Origin: Daejeonella sp. JGW-45
GTDB taxonomy: Bacteria > Bacteroidota > Bacteroidia > Sphingobacteriales > Sphingobacteriaceae
Assembly: GCF_029360805.1 (NCBI RefSeq)
Contig: NZ_JARKNC010000008.1
Coordinates: 62,001 to 126,000 of the forward strand
Direction: 5' to 3'
DNA length: 64,000 nt
This document shows, one piece after another, positions 46,155 to 55,680 of the stretch. Position 1 is the first letter of the stretch. Each line of letters opens with the position of its first letter. The notes under the pieces were generated by a model. That model ran no database searches, was not told the DNA's origin, and worked only from the letters and a program-made list of their open reading frames with translations. The translations under genes were made by a program, and so were the position numbers.

Positions 46155-49130
46155 TTATGCCCCTGCTTTCAGATACGCTATCAGTTTGGACATTTCATCT
46201 TTAGTGATAGCTTGCTCCAGCCCATCGGGCATGAGTGACAAACCTGAATTACTTAGAGAAGAAATATTTCTTCTAAGAATCGCTTCATCCGTTCCGAAGG
46301 TTGTGCGCAGAGTCAAACTATTTTCCGTTTCAGAAACCAACCACCCTGAAAACGAACGGCCGTCATTAGTTCGAACCGATATAGACTGGTAAGCCGGCAA
46401 AACCTCATAGTTTGGAACAAGTATATGCAGCAGCAGAGCATCAGCAGGCTGGTTCTTCACTCCAGTCAGATCCGGTCCGACTTTGCCCCCCTCATTTTTG
46501 TAAGTGTGGCATGCGGAACAAGCTTTCTGAAATACAGCTTTTCCCATTGGAGCATTGGCGGAAGTTGCGAGCGCATTTTTATATTCTTGATAAACCTTCA
46601 TCCGGTCGCCACCCTCAAGTTCCTTAAACAGGATTTTTGCCCTTTCACCTATCTCCGGATTCTTGTCGGACATTAAACGTACACGATCTGCTGAGGACAG
46701 CTCGGCTCCGGTGATGGCTCCCTTCTCGATCACAGCAAAAAGCTCATTAATAAATGCCGGTTTTGAAACCACGGCGGCTACCACAGCCGATTTGACACGG
46801 GGCGTGTATGCTGACCAGGCTTCCTTATTAAGCAGTATGGCCGCGCCGCGCGGGTCATTTAAGCGTGAAAATGCTGTTATAGCTTCTAATAGCAAATCCG
46901 GCGGGGTATTCGGAACGATCATTTTCTGAAGTGCAGCATGGCTTCGTTCAAAACTGGTATAGCCCAGCAAGGCTGTTGCTGATGTCCTCAGCCTGGTTTT
47001 TTCCGTCTGATCTCCGGCAATAGCGAGAACGTTGCCCAGAAACTTGTCCAGAGCCGCAACATCAGATGCCGGCACCGTACTTCCCTGTATTGCATATAAC
47101 AAGCCTTTTGGAGACGATCCGAATTCCTTCGACCTGCCACTAATTCCCTCCGCCAATCCAAGCATTGTAGCAATTCGCCACTCCGCTTCGCCGCTGGATG
47201 CTAATACTTCCTGTAAAAGTACACGGGCTTCCTCGGCTGAGCCACCGTTCCCAAACAAACGCCCGAGTTCTTTCATTACCGATGCGAACGCTACCGGCTC
47301 TGCATTTTGCTGTGCCCTGAAAGTAGTTAAGAACTCTGGCATGCGTTTGTCGATACCGCTTAAGATCGCAGCACGGAACCACTTGTCGGCTCCGTCTTTT
47401 GCCGCCAGTCTGGCAAGCGCCTGAACAGCCTGCGAGCCCTCCATAGAACCTAATACAAGCGCACTATTAAACCGAACGCGGATAGCCTCATCGCCCGAAG
47501 CGGCTATAACAGCTTGTGCAAGATTGGGATATTCCGGTAGTTTACTGCCGGCCAGTAATACTCCCTGCTCGCGCACACCAGATACCTTATCCGTCAAAAC
47601 CTTTTTTAGAGTAACTTCATCCAAAGACCCTAAGGAATTAAGCAGCCAGACCGCCCGAGCCCGGCTCTCAGGAAAAGCTGATTCAACAGCAATCTTTCTT
47701 GTAAGCGGGACTGCAGCTTTATCATTGCGTTCTAACAATAACCTGTGCGCAGTACTTCGTTCCCATTCCTCCGCAGACGACAGGTATTTAACCAGATCTG
47801 CTGTTGATGAAGCCGAACTGAGTCCGGTGTTACGATCATATTTCTTTTGAACGAAATCTTTCCGGACGACGCGATAGATCCTTCCATCTGTCTTCCCGCT
47901 CTCCCAGTCCAGCCCACCCCTGGCTTCTTCAGGCACATAAGCCGGATGATCGATTACTTTGCGGTGCATATCGGCTATGTAAAGTCCTCCTTCGGGGCCG
48001 TGTTGAACAGACACCGGGCGGAACCATTCGTCCGTCGACGACAAGAACTCTCTACCTTCATAAGCCGTCTTTGAGCTGAACGAGACTCCCTGCGGCTGTA
48101 CGATCTGACGTTGCACAAGATTTTGCGCTGATTCACAAATAAAAATATTACCCTGATGAGCAGGCGTAAGTCCGGTACCATTAAACACCATTAAACCACT
48201 AGCCGCAGTGAATGTCCCTGCATGTGAACGGCCAATCAACTTAGGGATAAAATCCGCGCTGGTAACCGATCTGCTCACTGGATAAACTACAGCCTCTGCT
48301 TCTACTTTGGAAACATTTTGTACAGTCTCATTAAAAAGAAGGTTGGCATTTCTGCGAAGATACCATGGCTCAATTACGGAATGCATAATCGGATGCCGGT
48401 TTGAGCAGCCAAAACGCCGTCCATAAGCGTCAAACGTCAAACCGAACTGGCTCTTTCCTCCTGTAACCTGAAACTCAAGGGTCTCCGGATTAAAACGTCC
48501 GTCTGTTTGTTTAAAAGCGACCGCAGGACGATCAGGATGCTCGGGGGAAGTTACATTTCCACCATTAAGTCCGGCAGTCACATAGATCCATCCATCCATA
48601 CCCAATGTAGGATGACTCATCCTGATCTGTGCAGTTTGCGTCGCAAAGAAACCGGTGAGCACCACCTTCTTGATATCTGCTATCCCATCACCATCCGTAT
48701 CCTTAAGGTAGTAAATATCCGGAGAGCACGTTACAAAAACCCCTCCTCTCCACGGCATTATTCCGTTAGGGTAAGTAAGACCTGTAGCGAAATCGCTTCG
48801 TTTGTCGTAAGTCCCGTCACCATTTGTATCCTTTAACAATGCGATGCGTCCAAGGGTCGTTGGTGACCCTCCCTCGGCAGGATCCGGATATCCCCGATCC
48901 TCAACGACATACATCTGACGGTCTTCATCAAATGCAATAGCAACTGGATCAATTACAAGGGGCTCCGCGGCAATAAGGTCAATTCGCATGCCCGGCTCCA
49001 CCTGAAAACTGTCCAGTGCCTTCTTTAATCTGACAGTGCGCGGATCAGGTTGTAAAGCAGCTATTGTAATTGCAAACACTATTAATAACAGGCCGAAAAA
49101 TCGATATCCTTTAAAGTTAAATCTATTCAT
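46155..49130 (-). CDS. PVC-type cytochrome c protein: dehydrogenase-like propeller, HEAT repeats, CxxCH domain
   Basis: A 991-residue paralogue of the protein at 41219-44377. The leader is FFGLLLIVFAITIAALQ. The propeller begins FQVEPGMRIDLIAAEPLVID and includes LKDTDGDGIADIKKVVLTGF and GPEGGLYIADMHRKVIDH. HEAT repeats fill about 440-820. The C-terminal cytochrome has CSACH (about residue 876), GPDLTGVK and a Met-containing LSLMPDGLEQAITKDEMSKL. The ATG at 49130 is chosen because the 17 upstream codons carry no leader. It is separated from the ceramidase-like gene by a 12-unit heptamer array. Redox partner and substrate are unknown, but the repeated pairing with glycan enzymes suggests sugar oxidation. 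Confidence 0.92.
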   Translation of the reverse strand: MNRFNFKGYRFFGLLLIVFAITIAALQPDPRTVRLKKALDSFQVEPGMRIDLIAAEPLVIDPVAIAFDEDRQMYVVEDRGYPDPAEGGSPTTLGRIALLKDTNGDGTYDKRSDFATGLTYPNGIMPWRGGVFVTCSPDIYYLKDTDGDGIADIKKVVLTGFFATQTAQIRMSHPTLGMDGWIYVTAGLNGGNVTSPEHPDRPAVAFKQTDGRFNPETLEFQVTGGKSQFGLTFDAYGRRFGCSNRHPIMHSVIEPWYLRRNANLLFNETVQNVSKVEAEAVVYPVSRSVTSADFIPKLIGRSHAGTFTAASGLMVFNGTGLTPAHQGNIFICESAQNLVQRQIVQPQGVSFSSKTAYEGREFLSSTDEWFRPVSVQHGPEGGLYIADMHRKVIDHPAYVPEEARGGLDWESGKTDGRIYRVVRKDFVQKKYDRNTGLSSASSTADLVKYLSSAEEWERSTAHRLLLERNDKAAVPLTRKIAVESAFPESRARAVWLLNSLGSLDEVTLKKVLTDKVSGVREQGVLLAGSKLPEYPNLAQAVIAASGDEAIRVRFNSALVLGSMEGSQAVQALARLAAKDGADKWFRAAILSGIDKRMPEFLTTFRAQQNAEPVAFASVMKELGRLFGNGGSAEEARVLLQEVLASSGEAEWRIATMLGLAEGISGRSKEFGSSPKGLLYAIQGSTVPASDVAALDKFLGNVLAIAGDQTEKTRLRTSATALLGYTSFERSHAALQKMIVPNTPPDLLLEAITAFSRLNDPRGAAILLNKEAWSAYTPRVKSAVVAAVVSKPAFINELFAVIEKGAITGAELSSADRVRLMSDKNPEIGERAKILFKELEGGDRMKVYQEYKNALATSANAPMGKAVFQKACSACHTYKNEGGKVGPDLTGVKNQPADALLLHILVPNYEVLPAYQSISVRTNDGRSFSGWLVSETENSLTLRTTFGTDEAILRRNISSLSNSGLSLMPDGLEQAITKDEMSKLIAYLKAGA

Positions 49131-49182
49131 AAAACTGTTGTATATTATTCTGAGATGCGAGATAAATTGCCCGTGAAACATC

Positions 49183-49266
49183 TTTGCTCTTTATTCTTTA
49201 TTCTTTATTCTTTGTTCTTTATTCTTTGTTCTTTATTCTTTGTTCTTTGTTCTTTATTCTTTGCTC
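49183..49266. repeat. Twelve-unit heptamer tandem array (TTTRYTC)
   Basis: Twelve uninterrupted 7-bp units made of TTTATTC, TTTGTTC and TTTGCTC variants span 84 bp between the cytochrome/HEAT gene and a ceramidase-like gene. Units differ only at the fourth and fifth positions. One strand is almost pure pyrimidine, so unusual DNA structure or slipped-strand length change is possible. Confidence 0.9.
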
Positions 49267-49290
49267 TTTAGCAGTTGGTTCCTTGGTCCA

Positions 49291-50754
49291 TTATTTATTT
49301 TGTTCATTTTTAAGTTTATTCAGCAATTCAAAAAGCACACTGCTTACTTTGGTGGAAGCATCCACCTCCAGGTAACTGGAGCGTGCACGCCAGGTTTCGT
49401 AACCTCCGAGCTTATGGTGCTCGGGAGTAGGCAAATAGCCATTGTAACCATTGGCCAGTGAAGTGGTAAAAGTTGGCTTAAAAGGACTTTTGGCCTTTAT
49501 GTCCAATCCGATTTCAACAAATATTTCGCAAGGCGCCGCCGTAACCGCCAGATCTCCTATACGAAAAGCCTGCAGGATCAACGGCACTTGTTTGGGAAAA
49601 TCCTTCATCAGCATAGTTTCCCGGGCATAGATTTCCTCCGCCGTATTCATTACCGGGCCTTTTGCTTTGGCGATGATTCCTTTTGCCCTTTCGATCTCTT
49701 CCTTTTCAGGGTGGCGTACCCCTAAATTAATCTCTGTTTGTGCAGAACTTAAAGAAACCCAATCCTGGTACCGGATAGTTTGATAGGTTTTATAAGCTTC
49801 GGCAGCCACAACATTAGCAACCTGACGCATTTTCTCGTATGGTGGCAAAACAGGCGGAGCTTCATTTGCAAACCAATTGATGTTATTAATATTGCCACTT
49901 GTTCCATTAGACAGCATTGCCACAAATGGCGGAAAACTCGTATTATCCGACTCCAGCAATGCTTTCATACGTTCTGCAAACATTCCAAAATAATCGGCTG
50001 AGATTTCACCGGAGCCTGTTCCACCTACATAGTGTAAGGAGTAGTTTGCAAGCAGGGCGATCGGTCTGCCTTCGGGAGTTTGTACTGAAATAATAGGTAG
50101 TTCCGGATCTGTCGGACCGGATGGTTCCAGACGATCCGGATTACCGACGCCCGGATTCATCTTTACCTGATCTACCCCACCGAAAGGATTCATTAATGGC
50201 TTACCGGGTTTCATTTTCCAACGGCGGTTAAATACCTGACTGGGCTCTTTTCCAACGGCCCAGCCGATACGGGCTGGAACGAGATTATTATTTGCCCGTA
50301 CAACCGCGTCGGCGATTCTCTCCCTGAGGAATTTCAGATATTCCGGATCCGGGTCACTTTGAAAGACCGAACAGGCAGTCCCGCCTGAATGCGTGTGAAT
50401 CGCGGACATCATCATGTTTTCTACAGGAATACCGGTTAATTCATGTGCCCTGCTTTTAGCTGCATCCAGTTCTTCCCTGTAAATCATACAAAGGTCGACA
50501 GTGAGCATGGCCAGTTTAGTCTGACCATCATCCAATACGATACATCTCGCATGAGTTTCATCGTGAATCTGTCTTACAATACCGTCTTTCATGTTACCGT
50601 TGATCGACGTCCCTATTTTAGGTGTAATATTACTCGTCGCAGCACCGGCCTTGAAAACCTTAGCCGGCTGAGCAAATCCATTCCGGGCGTTAAAGAACAA
50701 GTAACTAAAAAGTAAAACAGGAATACAGAGCGACAAAAAACGGGACCTGGACAT
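49291..50754 (-). CDS. Neutral ceramidase-like exported protein (N-terminal catalytic domain only)
   Basis: A 487-residue protein with a leader (FLSLCIPVLLFSYLFF); the ATG at 50754 is preferred because the 38 upstream codons lack one. It matches the neutral/alkaline ceramidase N-terminal domain: FKAGAATSNITPKIG, the zinc motif MMSAIHTHSGG, LANYSLHYVGG, APCEIFVEIGLDIK and NGYNGYLPTPEHHKLGGYE, so the zinc ligands appear kept. The amidase motif GDVSPN that holds the catalytic Ser of characterised ceramidases reads GNINNI here. The C-terminal domain of full ceramidases (650-700 residues) is absent. It probably hydrolyses something other than ceramide. It is one of four paralogues in this window. 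Confidence 0.88.
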   Translation of the reverse strand: MSRSRFLSLCIPVLLFSYLFFNARNGFAQPAKVFKAGAATSNITPKIGTSINGNMKDGIVRQIHDETHARCIVLDDGQTKLAMLTVDLCMIYREELDAAKSRAHELTGIPVENMMMSAIHTHSGGTACSVFQSDPDPEYLKFLRERIADAVVRANNNLVPARIGWAVGKEPSQVFNRRWKMKPGKPLMNPFGGVDQVKMNPGVGNPDRLEPSGPTDPELPIISVQTPEGRPIALLANYSLHYVGGTGSGEISADYFGMFAERMKALLESDNTSFPPFVAMLSNGTSGNINNINWFANEAPPVLPPYEKMRQVANVVAAEAYKTYQTIRYQDWVSLSSAQTEINLGVRHPEKEEIERAKGIIAKAKGPVMNTAEEIYARETMLMKDFPKQVPLILQAFRIGDLAVTAAPCEIFVEIGLDIKAKSPFKPTFTTSLANGYNGYLPTPEHHKLGGYETWRARSSYLEVDASTKVSSVLFELLNKLKNEQNK

Positions 50755-50900
50755 TGTGGCAAAAAAATGCGTTTGCACTCCCTCCCCCACAGGTATGTAA
50801 CCATCAGACCCGCAAGATATTTTGAAAATATTCGTTCGGCTTTTAAAACCTCCTATTGTCTTTTTCATCAGTACATAATTTGTTTTTTAGCGGTGATGAA

Positions 50901-50977
50901 GCCCGCCCGGCTGAACACCGTTCGGACGGGCTATCCTGAGCATATACATTATAGTTTGTGAGAGGCATGCTCAGGAT
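50901..50977. repeat. Interspersed palindromic repeat, related copy at 61429
   Basis: A 30-bp unit (50901-50930) starting GCCCGCCCGG and ending TTCGGACGGG matches 61429-61458 at 29 of 30 positions. Directly after it is an 11-bp perfect inverted repeat, ATCCTGAGCAT (50933-50943) and ATGCTCAGGAT (50967-50977). The element lies in the 352-bp gap between the sulfatase gene and the ceramidase-like gene; the rest of that gap holds nothing I recognise. Confidence 0.75.
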
Positions 50978-51106
50978 GGTTTCATTATAGATTAAGTTTC
51001 GTTTTACCGATAGTCAACACCTTAGTTTAAACTTGCGAAACCTTGTACTTTCACTCTTTTGTTAGCCGTAAGCTCATACAGGTTTCATTTCAATATTACT
51101 AAATTA

Positions 51107-52609
51107 TTATAGAACGACCGGAACAGGGTTATCAACCTTTCCCGGTGGTCTTTGATTTGCCCCCGGACGATCAGTATCTCCTAAATCTTCACGCCCCTTT
51201 TCCGCCAAGTCCATTAACCGGATGACAATTTCCGGATACTTTTCAGCTAAATTATAAGCCGAAGAAATATCTTCTTCAACATTGAATAATAGCGGCTTTT
51301 CACCCTCTCCTTTTTTGAAATGCGGATGTTGAACAAAACTCTTTAGCGGCACAAATAGCTTCCACGGACCAGATTTTACTGCTTGTAACTGATCTGCATT
51401 GTAATAATAAAATACCTTGTATGGTGATTTCGCTCCTTTCTTGCCTACAATTACTGACCGGTTATTATAACCATCGATGATCCGGTCATTTGGGATTTTA
51501 GCACCAGAAAGCGCAGCAAGGGTTGGTAAAACATCCATAGTGGTCACAAACTCAGTACACACTGTTCCACCTGGTATAGTTCCCGGCCACCACATAATGG
51601 CAGGAACCCGGAAAGCACCCTCTGCTGTAGTGTACCCCCTGCCAAACAACGGCTTATTCGTTCCGATTTCAATACTTGAACTATCCTCTGTCATTGGAGC
51701 ACCATTGTCGGATGTGAATATTAACAAGGTATTTCGGTCGATACCCAGCCGGACCAATTCTTTCATGATCTGCCCGATCGACCAATCCAACTCTTCAACA
51801 CTGTCTCCCCATAATCCACCATTGCTTTTCCCCCGAAAGGCATCACTGGAAAAAGGGGTCTTTGTACTTCCCGGCATTGCCTGTGGAAGATAAAGAAAAA
51901 AGGGTGATTCTTTATTCTCATTAATAAATTCCAGTGCCTTTTCTGTATATCTTTTGGTGAGTAAATTCCTGTCAACTCCGGCTTCAATTACTTTATTATT
52001 GAGCATTAATGGCAATGCAGGCCAACGATAGCCATCATAGCGATCTCCCAATCGCTGACCGACATCCTGGGTCATATCATCGCTGTAAGGAATACCGAAA
52101 AAATAATCAAAGCCCTGTGCAGGAGGTAAAAAAGGGGTTTGATCCCCCAGATGCCACTTCCCTATCAGGCCGGTTTTATACCCCTTACCCTTTAACACTT
52201 CAGCGACAGTAATCTCATTGGGATTAAGTCCATATGGCGAAATCGGGCGAATGACATAACCATCACGAGGATTCAGGTGCATGCCAACTCTTTGAGAGTA
52301 GCATCCCGTCATAATTGAAGCGCGGGAAGGGGTACAAACTCCCGCTGTCACATAAAAACTTGTAAATTTTCTGCCCTCTTTGACCATCTGATTCAGATTG
52401 GGCGTTCTGTTCACTTTGGAGCCAAATGGCTCAATATCCCCGTATCCCAGATTATCACAAAAAAAGATGATTACATTGGGTTGCTTTGCTTTGGATAATT
52501 TTAGATAAGAAGAAGTACTCCTAAGCATTTTTACCGGCCGTGGAAAAACCTGAACGCCTGCCAGCAAGCACAAACATGCGGAAAGAATAAATAACCTCAA
52601 TAATCTCAT
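51107..52609 (-). CDS. Exported arylsulfatase (Cys-type formylglycine sulfatase)
   Basis: A 500-residue S1-type sulfatase with a Sec leader (LFILSACLCLLAGVQVF). The active-site signature is VCTPSRASIMTG, with Cys92 to be converted to formylglycine by a maturase encoded elsewhere. Metal-site stretches are FFCDNLGYGD, where the second Asp of the usual DD pair is Asn, and LIFTSDNGAPM. GLIGKWHLGD is the conserved mid-domain motif. It removes sulfate esters from a glycan or glycolipid in the periplasm. It lies 69 bp downstream of a ceramidase-like gene and upstream of another, so the substrate of this series probably carries sulfate. Confidence 0.95.
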   Translation of the reverse strand: MRLLRLFILSACLCLLAGVQVFPRPVKMLRSTSSYLKLSKAKQPNVIIFFCDNLGYGDIEPFGSKVNRTPNLNQMVKEGRKFTSFYVTAGVCTPSRASIMTGCYSQRVGMHLNPRDGYVIRPISPYGLNPNEITVAEVLKGKGYKTGLIGKWHLGDQTPFLPPAQGFDYFFGIPYSDDMTQDVGQRLGDRYDGYRWPALPLMLNNKVIEAGVDRNLLTKRYTEKALEFINENKESPFFLYLPQAMPGSTKTPFSSDAFRGKSNGGLWGDSVEELDWSIGQIMKELVRLGIDRNTLLIFTSDNGAPMTEDSSSIEIGTNKPLFGRGYTTAEGAFRVPAIMWWPGTIPGGTVCTEFVTTMDVLPTLAALSGAKIPNDRIIDGYNNRSVIVGKKGAKSPYKVFYYYNADQLQAVKSGPWKLFVPLKSFVQHPHFKKGEGEKPLLFNVEEDISSAYNLAEKYPEIVIRLMDLAEKGREDLGDTDRPGANQRPPGKVDNPVPVVL

Positions 52610-52678
52610 ATTAAAACTTCAAATAAACAATAAGAAATTTGACAGATATCGAATTCACGGACATCATCAATTATCGGC

Positions 52679-54205
52679 TTACTTCAATTCAGGTGGCAAG
52701 TTGCCGTAAGCCCATGGCGCTTTGAAAGGAGGTGCGGGAGGAGGCAGGGGAACTTTACCGGGTGTCATTTGATTTGCCAGTTCTATGCCCGTATCAGCGA
52801 ACTGCCTTCCGGCTGAAACTTCCAGGTTACTGTAAGAAGTCAGCCTTGTTTCATATCCTCCTCCATTAGGCCCCAATGCCTCTTCAGTTGGAACGTATCC
52901 GGTAATACCGTTAGCCAGTTCCACAACAAAGGTAAAGGGGAATTTACTGCCGGCCTTTATATCCAGACCATATTGAACAAAATACTCTGCGGGATTAGAA
53001 ACAAATACGACGGGGCCTACCTGGATGGTCTGAACTTCGACCTCCACTAAAGGCCGTGCCTTGATGATCGCATCAAGCAACAACGTTTCCTTCGCAAAGG
53101 TCCATTCTGTGGTACCCGATTTTTCAGGTCCGGCTTTGACAAGTTCCAGCGCGTTTTTAACTTTTTCAGGCGTCGGTATACGGCGCTTAACGGTCCATAC
53201 TTTTTGTCTGGAGTCTAATGGGATCTCGCTTCCGGCTCCGCGGCGAATTAAGAGAAGAGTTTTATAAGCCTCGGCCCCAACACGGCCTCCCACGATATCC
53301 CACCATTCTTCTGCGGCAGGATTTTGAAATTTCGTCAGGTTATCGACCTGTGTGATATCTCCACAGGCGCCTTGCATAAATACTACAGGCAATGCCGCAT
53401 TTCCCGTAGCACCCCGGATAGTGCGTTCCATAGATCCGATCCAACTGGCCGAAATACCTCCCGGACTGGTAGTAGCATGGCATGAAAAATTCACTACGGT
53501 GCCCAGTAAATTACCTTTTAAATCCCATACGCCAATAGTTCCAACCTGTGGATCGATTGGGCCCGCATAATCTATGATATCAGGATTTCCTGCTCCAGGA
53601 TGAGAATAACTCAGCCCATTCTTCATCCGTAAACGACGGTTGAACGATACTTTGTCCTCGTGGCCGTTCCCAACAGCCAGCTTTGCATCTACGCGATTCT
53701 CATATGCAAATACGACCGCGTCTACGATCTGCTTTTTCAGAAGCTGAGTATAGCCAGGATTGGACACAATTGAATGATTATTTACCAGGTCTTTGACCAG
53801 GGGCGAGGCTTTATCGAAATCCCCTGGTTCTCCCATGCCAATCGGGCCCGATGAATGCGAATGCGAAGCGCCGATCATAACTGCCTCGGGCCGGATACCA
53901 CAACGCTTTTGAATCTCGGCACGAACCTCTTGTACCAAATGTCTGGTTACAAAAAGAAGGTCGATACCCACGAGCGCCACAGGCTTCTGCCCGTCATCGA
54001 AGACAACTGCTCTAACTTTACACGGGTCGTGGAAGCTTTTATGATGCGACTTTCCGTAATTTCCAGGCGATTCCATACCTATGTCCGGTGTAATATCCTT
54101 CTCGGCAAAACCCGCCTTAAAAACAGATGCAGGTTTTGGACCTCCTGCCGACACTGCCGACAATGCCAGTAAACATAATATGAGTAGTGGTAGAACTTTC
54201 TTCAT
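52679..54205 (-). CDS. Neutral ceramidase-like exported protein, divergent paralogue
   Basis: A 508-residue protein with a Sec leader (LPLLILCLLALSAVSAG). Ceramidase N-terminal domain features: FKAGFAEKDITPDIGM, IGASHSHSSGPIGMG (zinc motif HSHS), VVNFSCHATTSPGG, FVSNPAEYFVQYGLDIKA and NGITGYVPTEEALGPNGGGY. The serine-bearing GDVSPN motif of true ceramidases reads GDITQV, leaving a Thr where the Ser would be. A Pro-rich tail follows (PLPPPAPPFKAP). Its start overlaps the stop of the upstream paralogue in a TAATG, showing translational coupling. It is the most divergent of the four paralogues. The substrate is unknown; ceramide is not assured. Confidence 0.88.
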   Translation of the reverse strand: MKKVLPLLILCLLALSAVSAGGPKPASVFKAGFAEKDITPDIGMESPGNYGKSHHKSFHDPCKVRAVVFDDGQKPVALVGIDLLFVTRHLVQEVRAEIQKRCGIRPEAVMIGASHSHSSGPIGMGEPGDFDKASPLVKDLVNNHSIVSNPGYTQLLKKQIVDAVVFAYENRVDAKLAVGNGHEDKVSFNRRLRMKNGLSYSHPGAGNPDIIDYAGPIDPQVGTIGVWDLKGNLLGTVVNFSCHATTSPGGISASWIGSMERTIRGATGNAALPVVFMQGACGDITQVDNLTKFQNPAAEEWWDIVGGRVGAEAYKTLLLIRRGAGSEIPLDSRQKVWTVKRRIPTPEKVKNALELVKAGPEKSGTTEWTFAKETLLLDAIIKARPLVEVEVQTIQVGPVVFVSNPAEYFVQYGLDIKAGSKFPFTFVVELANGITGYVPTEEALGPNGGGYETRLTSYSNLEVSAGRQFADTGIELANQMTPGKVPLPPPAPPFKAPWAYGNLPPELK

Positions 54206-55680
54206 TACTTTATTTGATTGAAAAGATTTAAGATTTCAGCGACTATTTTTCTGGATGCCTCAGTTTCCACCTTGTTTGTTCCAAGCCAGGTCTCGTACCC
54301 TCCAACCTTGTGTTGCTCCGGAGTAGGCAGATACCCATAGGATCCATTTGCTATTGAAATGGTAAAGGACGGTTTGAACGGACTACGAGCTTTTATATCA
54401 AGACCGATCTCGGTAAAGACTTCAAAAGGGATAGCTGCTACGCCCAGGTCGCCAATGCGAAAAGCTTGCATCACCGCATTGATATTTGCTGGCCAGCCAT
54501 TTAGCTGCATGGTCCGTTCTGCATAAGTCTTTTCCAGATTATGTACCGGCTTTTCCGTGTCTGGCTTAGCCAAGACTTTCTGTGCATAAGCGAGCATCTC
54601 AGGTGTCGGCTTACGTACCTTCAAATTAAGTTCTGATTGTGCGGCACGAAGCCGAACCCAATTTTTGTATTGGATCGTCTGATAGACCCGTAAAACTTCC
54701 GTGGCCACATCGTTCGCCACAATACGCATTTTAGCATACGGTTCGTGCTTTTCGGCAGGCCCGCGGAAATTGATATTATTTACATCTCCGGATGTTCCGT
54801 TCGACATAATACCCACAAACGGTGGATCCTGCCGGTCGGCTTTAAGCAGTTCCTGTATACGATCAGCAAAAACTGCGAAGTAATCGGCAGAAATATGGTC
54901 TCTTGGTACTCCCCCTACATAATGCAAAGAATAATTAGCTAGCAGGCCAATCGGGCGCCCTTTAAGAGATTGTACCGAAATGAACGAAACCTGCGGATCT
55001 GTAGGGCCGGCTGGCTCCACCAAATCAGGATTGCCGACTCCCGGATTCATCCGAACCTGATCCATCCCGCCGAAAGGATTTACAACCGGGGATTTCATCT
55101 TCCACCGGCGGTTAAAAAGATGCTGCGGTACATTCCCGGCACCCCAACCAATACGAGCGGGTTCCAGGTTGTTAACTGCAACACGTACGCCGTCTGCAAT
55201 GCGGCGAATTAAAAAGCGCTGGTACTCATCGAAAGTTTTGCCTTGATGAGCGTTTCCTCTTAGTGCACCTATGCCGCTGGCGCTGCTGGCCGAATGCGTA
55301 TGATCGGACGAAATAAGCACTTGTGCTGGCGGAATCTTTGTTTCCTCAAAGATCAGGCGCTTTGCCTCATCGAGCACTTCACGAATCACACCAACGTTGT
55401 CGATAACAACAAAAACCAGTTTTGTTGTCCCGTCATCTAAAACAAGGCTGCGCGCATGCAATTCGTCATGCACATAGTTTGCGGGAGGCGGCACACCAAA
55501 ATTACCCACTAAGCCTGAGCCCAAAGGCGGAGTAATATTTGCAGTAGATGCCCCAGCTTTAAAAACGGCGTTTTGAGCATACAAATTCGAGGCAAAAGAG
55601 AGTGTCAGTACTATAGTCAAGATCGGCATTAACAGCTTGCACGATTTCTCAACATACAGAATCCTGGTCATTTTTTTCAT
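54205..55680 (-). CDS. Neutral ceramidase-like exported protein
   Basis: A 491-residue paralogue with a leader (LLMPILTIVLTLSFASNLYA). Visible ceramidase domain motifs: FKAGASTANITPPLGSG, SSDHTHSASSASGIG (zinc His), LANYSLHYVGGVPRDHISAD, AIPFEVFTEIGLDIKARS and NGSYGYLPTPEQHKVGGYE. The amidase motif is changed to GDVNNI, so the catalytic Ser is replaced by Asn. It is closest to the neighbour at 55889, suggesting a recent duplication. Its stop overlaps the start of the next gene (TAATG), and a tiny frame ends inside its start codon region. Enzymatic role unknown. Confidence 0.88.
   Translation of the reverse strand: MKKMTRILYVEKSCKLLMPILTIVLTLSFASNLYAQNAVFKAGASTANITPPLGSGLVGNFGVPPPANYVHDELHARSLVLDDGTTKLVFVVIDNVGVIREVLDEAKRLIFEETKIPPAQVLISSDHTHSASSASGIGALRGNAHQGKTFDEYQRFLIRRIADGVRVAVNNLEPARIGWGAGNVPQHLFNRRWKMKSPVVNPFGGMDQVRMNPGVGNPDLVEPAGPTDPQVSFISVQSLKGRPIGLLANYSLHYVGGVPRDHISADYFAVFADRIQELLKADRQDPPFVGIMSNGTSGDVNNINFRGPAEKHEPYAKMRIVANDVATEVLRVYQTIQYKNWVRLRAAQSELNLKVRKPTPEMLAYAQKVLAKPDTEKPVHNLEKTYAERTMQLNGWPANINAVMQAFRIGDLGVAAIPFEVFTEIGLDIKARSPFKPSFTISIANGSYGYLPTPEQHKVGGYETWLGTNKVETEASRKIVAEILNLFNQIK

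Noticed and set aside
49183-49266. CRISPR-like array
   Set aside because: The units are contiguous 7-mers with no spacers of 30-40 bp and no cas genes nearby.
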